DNA of 64,000 nt. Source: an uncultured Pelagibacteraceae bacterium (GTDB lineage Bacteria > Pseudomonadota > Alphaproteobacteria > Pelagibacterales > Pelagibacteraceae). The stretch spans positions 25,493-89,492 of the forward strand of contig CACNFE010000003.1 in NCBI GenBank assembly GCA_902619595.1. The letters run 5' to 3'. Position 1 is the first letter of the stretch. The number at the start of each line of letters is the position of its first letter. Below are positions 59,369 through 64,000 of this stretch, in pieces. Position numbers and translations under genes: made by a program. Under the pieces are notes generated by a model. It was given only the letters and a program-made list of their open reading frames with translations, ran no database searches and was not told the DNA's origin.

Positions 59369-60412
59369 TTATTTATTTATTGAAGATGCAAAATTCCAAG
59401 AACAATCAAAACTTGGTATATAAATTCTATCTAAGGATGTATTGCCAAAGCTTTTTTGAAATAGATTTAACCATTTTTCAACTTGCTTAGGTTTTTTATC
59501 TTGACTACCAACTTGTGCTGTAATTGTTCCGTCAGATTTTAAAATTCTTTTTAAAGATTTTATATTTTTTGCCGCAAGATCAATGCAATATTGATCATCA
59601 TTTAAATCAACAAAAATTTTATCATATTTATTATCCTCAATTTTTTTAATACTCTCAAAAGCATCACCCCAAACACATTTAACAGAATTTTTAGTTGTAG
59701 CTTTTTCTCCAATTTTAGATAGATGTTTTTCGCAAACTTTTACAACTTCTGGATCAAGCTCATACCAATCAATTAAATTAAAACCTTTTGAAATCAATTC
59801 CCTTGCTACACCGCCATCTCCGCCACCAATAATTGCTGATTTATCTTTGTTTGGATTAAGTTTAATACCAGAATTTACAAAAGTTGAACTATATAAATGC
59901 TCGTCTTTTTCAGCTACTTGCAATTCATTATCAATAAACAAAGATTTTCCAAACTGCTCTAATTCTAGGATTTCAATATGTTGTCCTACTTTTGAGGTAA
60001 AATCCTCTAATACATTTTTAACCATATAATACTTTCTCAATCCTGGTGAACTATAAATATCATCATAATAACTGACAGTATCTCTATTGAATTCTTTTTT
60101 GACTATACGTTTATGTTTAATATCTTTTTTTAATATATCTAATGCAACAATCGGATTTATTTTTCCACAAGTGAAAAAATCGAAGCTGATTATACCCTTT
60201 TCTGGAAAGGTATGAAAACTAATATGACTTTCTGCGAGTAATGCTACTAAAGTAAATCCTTGAGGTTCAAATTTATACTTTGAAATTTCTAAAACAGTTA
60301 CTTTTGCTTTTTTAGCAATTTTATAAACAAGTTTTTCAAAAAATTTTGGTTCATACTCTTTTTCAGTACCGATTATATCAAGAGTGATATGCTCACCTAC
60401 TTTTTTGCCCAT
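59369..60412 (-). CDS. Fused S-adenosylmethionine decarboxylase - spermidine synthase
   Basis: N-terminal LLAESHISFHTFPEKGIISFDFFTCG (SpeD pyruvoyl-Ser motif), C-terminal SAIIGGGDGGVARELI, WYELDPEVVKVCEKHL, DKIFVDLNDD (SpeE). Confidence 0.92.
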   Translation of the reverse strand: MGKKVGEHITLDIIGTEKEYEPKFFEKLVYKIAKKAKVTVLEISKYKFEPQGFTLVALLAESHISFHTFPEKGIISFDFFTCGKINPIVALDILKKDIKHKRIVKKEFNRDTVSYYDDIYSSPGLRKYYMVKNVLEDFTSKVGQHIEILELEQFGKSLFIDNELQVAEKDEHLYSSTFVNSGIKLNPNKDKSAIIGGGDGGVARELISKGFNLIDWYELDPEVVKVCEKHLSKIGEKATTKNSVKCVWGDAFESIKKIEDNKYDKIFVDLNDDQYCIDLAAKNIKSLKRILKSDGTITAQVGSQDKKPKQVEKWLNLFQKSFGNTSLDRIYIPSFDCSWNFASSINK

Positions 60413-60422
60413 AAAAACTTTT

Positions 60423-61082
60423 TTAATTTTTTTTGTAGTTTTTAGTTTTTTCTAAAATTTTATTCATTTCTTCAAACGAAAGAATCTTAGGGTTTCCTAA
60501 TTTTATTGTATTTATATACTGATGACAAATATTTTCTATCTCTTGTGCTAGTTCAAATGCTTGATCTAGGTTTTTTCCAAATGCAACCTGACCGTGGTTA
60601 GACATTAAACAACCTTTTCTATCATCTAAAGCTTTAATTATATTTTGAGAAAGTTCTTTGGTTCCAAAAGTAGCATACTTAGCACATTTTATGTCGTTAC
60701 CCCCGGCCAAAGCTATCATATAATGAAATGCAGGAATATCTTTGCCATGAGCCGAAACTGCAGTTGCATGAGGGGAATGAGCATGAACAATTGCAAAAGC
60801 ATCTGGCTTATTTAAATAAATATCTTGATGAAATCTCCACTCAGAGGAAGGATTTAGTTTTTCTTTTTGTATTTTTCGATCATTTAAGCTTTCATCCATT
60901 TCTAGAAAGACAATTTGACTCTCTTTTAAATTATTATATTTGACTCCAGAAGGTGTTATGAGGAAACCAAATTTATTATCTGAATTATACCTAACTGAAA
61001 TATTTCCAGATCTAAGTGGAGAAAGGTTTGAGTTGTTTAGTTTTTTTGCGTACTTAATTAATTCACGTTTTAAAGACTCCAT
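60423..61082 (-). CDS. Class II aldolase, FucA/Ald2-like
   Basis: PLRSGNISVRY, GFLITPSGVKYNNLKES, PSSEWRFHQDIY, AIVHAHSPHATAVS, IPAFHYMIALAGGNDIKCAKYATFGT, SNHGQVAFG. Confidence 0.88.
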   Translation of the reverse strand: MESLKRELIKYAKKLNNSNLSPLRSGNISVRYNSDNKFGFLITPSGVKYNNLKESQIVFLEMDESLNDRKIQKEKLNPSSEWRFHQDIYLNKPDAFAIVHAHSPHATAVSAHGKDIPAFHYMIALAGGNDIKCAKYATFGTKELSQNIIKALDDRKGCLMSNHGQVAFGKNLDQAFELAQEIENICHQYINTIKLGNPKILSFEEMNKILEKTKNYKKN

Positions 61083-61288
61083 TACTTGCTAAGATTTTTA
61101 TTTATCTCTTTTTTACAAAAGATTTTAATATCTTCAATATTTTTATTTTTATTAATTTTTTTTTGAGCGATTATGCAAGCTTTCATGGACTTATCAAGAC
61201 TAAAGGACCCATATTCTGTTCTTGAAATATAAAGCATTATAAATGCAATTAATAAAAACAAAATAATATAGATATTTTTTTTTATCAT
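61082..61288 (-). CDS. Small N-terminally anchored hypothetical protein
   Basis: 68-aa ORF, N-terminal TM, tight overlaps on both sides. Confidence 0.5.
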   Translation of the reverse strand: MIKKNIYIILFLLIAFIMLYISRTEYGSFSLDKSMKACIIAQKKINKNKNIEDIKIFCKKEINKNLSK

Positions 61289-62109
61289 TAAATTAAACTA
61301 TATATTAAATTTTCAAATTTTTTAGTAGGTTTCCATTTCAATTTTTTAATTTTTTTTATATCTGCAATTAAAGAAGTGCTAGCTTTACTTTTATCTTTAA
61401 TAATATAGTTTTTTTTTAGTTTTTTTGAAATTAGATTAATTATATATGTAATTGAAATTTTTTTTCCGGAACCTATATTATATACACCGATAGATTTATT
61501 TTTATACAAAGTAAGTATAGCTTTTGAAATATCTTTTGTATCTAGGAAATCTCTAAAATGATTAGTATTATCAAAAACATAATTTTTATTTTTACCTTTT
61601 ATTTTTTTTATGATCGATGGAATTACAAAATCACTTGACTGTTTTTTGTGAGTAAAACTAAAAATTCTAGCTATGCAATATGGTATCTTTTTTGACAGTT
61701 TTTTTTGAATATATTGCTCAGCTTTTAATTTAGTAAACCCATATTTGGAAATAGGATTCGGCTTAGCTTTTTCAGTTATTTTTTTTTTGGAAAAATTATA
61801 AACATGTGAGGTCGATGAATAAAAAAACCATTTAACTTTATTTGATTTTAGAATTTCATCTACTAAATATTTTGTACCAATATAGTTTACCTTGTAAGCA
61901 TAATTGAACTTTTCTTTGACTATTCTTGTTGGTACAATTGCTGCAAAATGAAAAATGTAACTTATTTCGTTTTTATTAATCCAATTTTTTATATCATGTC
62001 TTTTTGTGATATCGCCATTAAATTTTATAAACTTTACTTTAGGAAAATTTTTAATTATTTCAGAGCCTAAAATACCAGTGTGACCAGTAATTCCACAATT
62101 AAATTTCAT
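61288..62109 (-). CDS. NAD-dependent sugar epimerase/dehydratase
   Basis: GITGHTGILGSEII, HFAAIVP, SSTSHVYNFSKKKITEKAKPNPISKYGFTKLKAEQYI. Confidence 0.85.
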   Translation of the reverse strand: MKFNCGITGHTGILGSEIIKNFPKVKFIKFNGDITKRHDIKNWINKNEISYIFHFAAIVPTRIVKEKFNYAYKVNYIGTKYLVDEILKSNKVKWFFYSSTSHVYNFSKKKITEKAKPNPISKYGFTKLKAEQYIQKKLSKKIPYCIARIFSFTHKKQSSDFVIPSIIKKIKGKNKNYVFDNTNHFRDFLDTKDISKAILTLYKNKSIGVYNIGSGKKISITYIINLISKKLKKNYIIKDKSKASTSLIADIKKIKKLKWKPTKKFENLIYSLI

Positions 62110-63331
62110 TTATTTTTAAAAGTTTGTTTTCTAAAAAATTTAATTCCTTATTGCTTATTGGATTAACATGAACTCCAATAAAAAATCCTCTATCATCAAT
62201 ATTTTGAGCGTTTGGAAATTTTTCTTTTGATTGATTTAATTTATATAAGTTTATGGATTTTTGATTTATAAAATTTCCACTTATTATAGGTCTTGTTTCT
62301 ATAAAATTTTTATTCAAATAATTAAGAAACTTCCTCTTTTTTTTTATGTAAGGTTTATTAATTAAAATTGGCAGCCCAAACCAGCTTGGATCGAGGTTTT
62401 TTGCTGGATAAATAAAAGTAAATTGTTCTCGCCATTTTTTTGATGATTGTAGTTTTTTTATAATTTTATTTCTATTAGAAGACCTTATTTTTTTAAATTT
62501 ATTTAGTTTTTTTAGCTGCGAATAGCCTATTGCGGCTGAGGTTTCAGTTGGTCTTAAATTAAAACCAGAATTTATAAAGTTGAAACTTTTTTGATTTTTT
62601 TTATTAAGACCTCTGTCCCAACCATGTGCTCTTAATGAATGAAGTATTTCATAATTTTTTTTGTCATTACACACTATCATTCCACCTTCACCTGATGTAA
62701 TTTGATGAGAATAATAAAAAGAAAAAGTTCCAAAATCTCCAAAAGTTCCTAATTTTTTTTTTTTGTAACTTGACCCAAGTGATTCACATGTATCTTCAAT
62801 AAGATAAAGGTTTTTCCTTTTTATTATTTTATTTAACTCAATCATATTTGTTGAGTTGCCTAAAATATGTACTGCCATTATTGCTCTAGTTTTTTTTGTT
62901 ATTTTTTTTTTTAGTTGGTCTATAGATAAATTTAGTGATCCTCTATCAATATCGACAAATTTTGGTTTTAAGCCAGACTGGACTATAGGCCATAATGATG
63001 TTGACCAACATAGCGAAGGAATGATGCACTCGTCTCCAGGTCTTAATCTTTTTTTTTTCATTGGATTTATTAAAGCAAAAAAAGCTAATAAATTTGCTGA
63101 TGAGCCAGAATTTACCATAAGTGCATATTTTGCTCCGACCACTTTAGCAAATTTTTTTTCAAATTTTTTTGTAACATCAGACATTGTAATTTTTTTTTTA
63201 AGAAGAGTGCTAATACCCTGAATAATATCGTCGTTTGAAAAAGAATCTGGTGTTAATAAATATTTTCCTCGGGGTTCTTTGGAATATTTATTAATTAATT
63301 TATTTAAAAAAATTTTTTCTTTATTGTTCAT
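62099..63331 (-). CDS. DegT/DnrJ/EryC1/StrS-family PLP/PMP enzyme with His at the Schiff-base Lys position (E1/ColD-like dehydratase candidate)
   Basis: MVNSGSSANLLAF, LIEDTCESLGSSY, FSFYYSHQITSGEGGMIVCND. Confidence 0.85.
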   Translation of the reverse strand: MNNKEKIFLNKLINKYSKEPRGKYLLTPDSFSNDDIIQGISTLLKKKITMSDVTKKFEKKFAKVVGAKYALMVNSGSSANLLAFFALINPMKKKRLRPGDECIIPSLCWSTSLWPIVQSGLKPKFVDIDRGSLNLSIDQLKKKITKKTRAIMAVHILGNSTNMIELNKIIKRKNLYLIEDTCESLGSSYKKKKLGTFGDFGTFSFYYSHQITSGEGGMIVCNDKKNYEILHSLRAHGWDRGLNKKNQKSFNFINSGFNLRPTETSAAIGYSQLKKLNKFKKIRSSNRNKIIKKLQSSKKWREQFTFIYPAKNLDPSWFGLPILINKPYIKKKRKFLNYLNKNFIETRPIISGNFINQKSINLYKLNQSKEKFPNAQNIDDRGFFIGVHVNPISNKELNFLENKLLKINEI

Positions 63332-63332
63332 T

Positions 63333-64000
63333 TTACTTTTTAAATGTTTTTTTTAGACTATTTTCAGATGGCTCACAAATTCCTTTTTCTGTAATTAAGC
63401 CTGTTATATATTTTGCTGGTGTAATATCAAAAGCTATATTCATTGCTTTGCTTCTTTTAGGATAAATTTGGACTTTGACAATTTTCCCATATTCATCTAA
63501 TCCCTCAATTTTTGATAATTCTTCTGATGCTCTTTCCTCAATAATAATTTCTTTTGAACTTTTTGTCTTCCAATCAATTGTTGAGCTTGGAAGTGCAACA
63601 TAAAATGGTATATTATTATCTTTAGCTGCTAAAGCTTTTAAGTAAGTTCCAACTTTGTTGCAAACATCACCATTTGCTAATGTTCTATCTGTACCTACTA
63701 TACAAATATCTACCTCCCCCCTATTCATTAAAATTCCTCCGGTATTATCTGCTATAATTGTATTTTCAATACCCTCTTCATTTAATTCGTAGGAAGTTAA
63801 GTTTGCCCCTTGATTTCTTGGCCTTGTTTCATCAACCCATACATGTATTGGTATACCGTTTTGATGAGCATGATAAATTGGTGACGTTGCAGTTCCCCAA
63901 TTTATTGTTGCTAACCAACCTGCATTACAATGTGTTAAAATGTTAACAGTTTTATTTTTTTTTTTATAAATCTTCTTGATAATTTCTAATCCATTTAAAC
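63333..64000 (-). CDS. mtnA: S-methyl-5-thioribose-1-phosphate isomerase, C-terminal part (runs off right edge)
   Basis: Frame stays open past the track's Met at 63728: ...[102 protein letters not shown]. Confidence 0.93.
   Translation of the reverse strand, partial: LNGLEIIKKIYKKKNKTVNILTHCNAGWLATINWGTATSPIYHAHQNGIPIHVWVDETRPRNQGANLTSYELNEEGIENTIIADNTGGILMNRGEVDICIVGTDRTLANGDVCNKVGTYLKALAAKDNNIPFYVALPSSTIDWKTKSSKEIIIEERASEELSKIEGLDEYGKIVKVQIYPKRSKAMNIAFDITPAKYITGLITEKGICEPSENSLKKTFKK

Noticed and set aside
63333-63728. 131-aa ORF treated as a complete small gene
   Set aside because: The frame stays open to 64000 and reads as MtnA; the Met at 63728 is internal.
1-64000. CRISPR arrays, transposases, rRNA, complete tRNAs, restriction or toxin-antitoxin systems
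   Set aside because: None recognised on either strand by eye; A/T homopolymer runs are explained by the AT-rich composition.

Overview
This is an AT-rich, densely packed window that looks like a SAR11 / Candidatus Pelagibacter-type alphaproteobacterium. The assignment is inferred from gene content and streamlining, not from a database search. Most of it is core metabolism: sfsA-map-purB-purC-purS-purQ-purL-bolA-grxD, rpsD, cimA-cysS-nadE-aroH (class II)-glmS, the methylcitrate genes prpDBC, nrdAB, a phosphomannomutase, bcp, a malonyl-CoA decarboxylase / TRAP transporter / CoA-transferase locus, rpoZ, a polar amino-acid ABC transporter, a fused SpeD-SpeE, and methionine-salvage genes. Interspersed are surface-glycan genes. 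The most unusual signals are: (1) a tRNA-Leu(UAA) 5' half at 424-462 (minus strand) that ends exactly at the anticodon loop, next to a 10-bp-periodic triple repeat and a 35-bp direct repeat whose second copy lies 3.1 kb away and brackets a small block of orphan membrane/secreted genes including a PrsW-like protease; (2) a fused AdoMet decarboxylase-spermidine synthase close to a FucA-like class II aldolase and mtnA, suggesting polyamine synthesis coupled to a methylthioadenosine (DHAP-shunt-like) salvage route; (3) a candidate malonate/dicarboxylate locus; (4) strong hairpins directly after the binding-protein gene in two unrelated transporter operons; (5) an acetyltransferase-only GlmU; (6) a DegT-family enzyme with His in place of the catalytic Lys. 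No CRISPR array, rRNA, complete tRNA or transposase was found.
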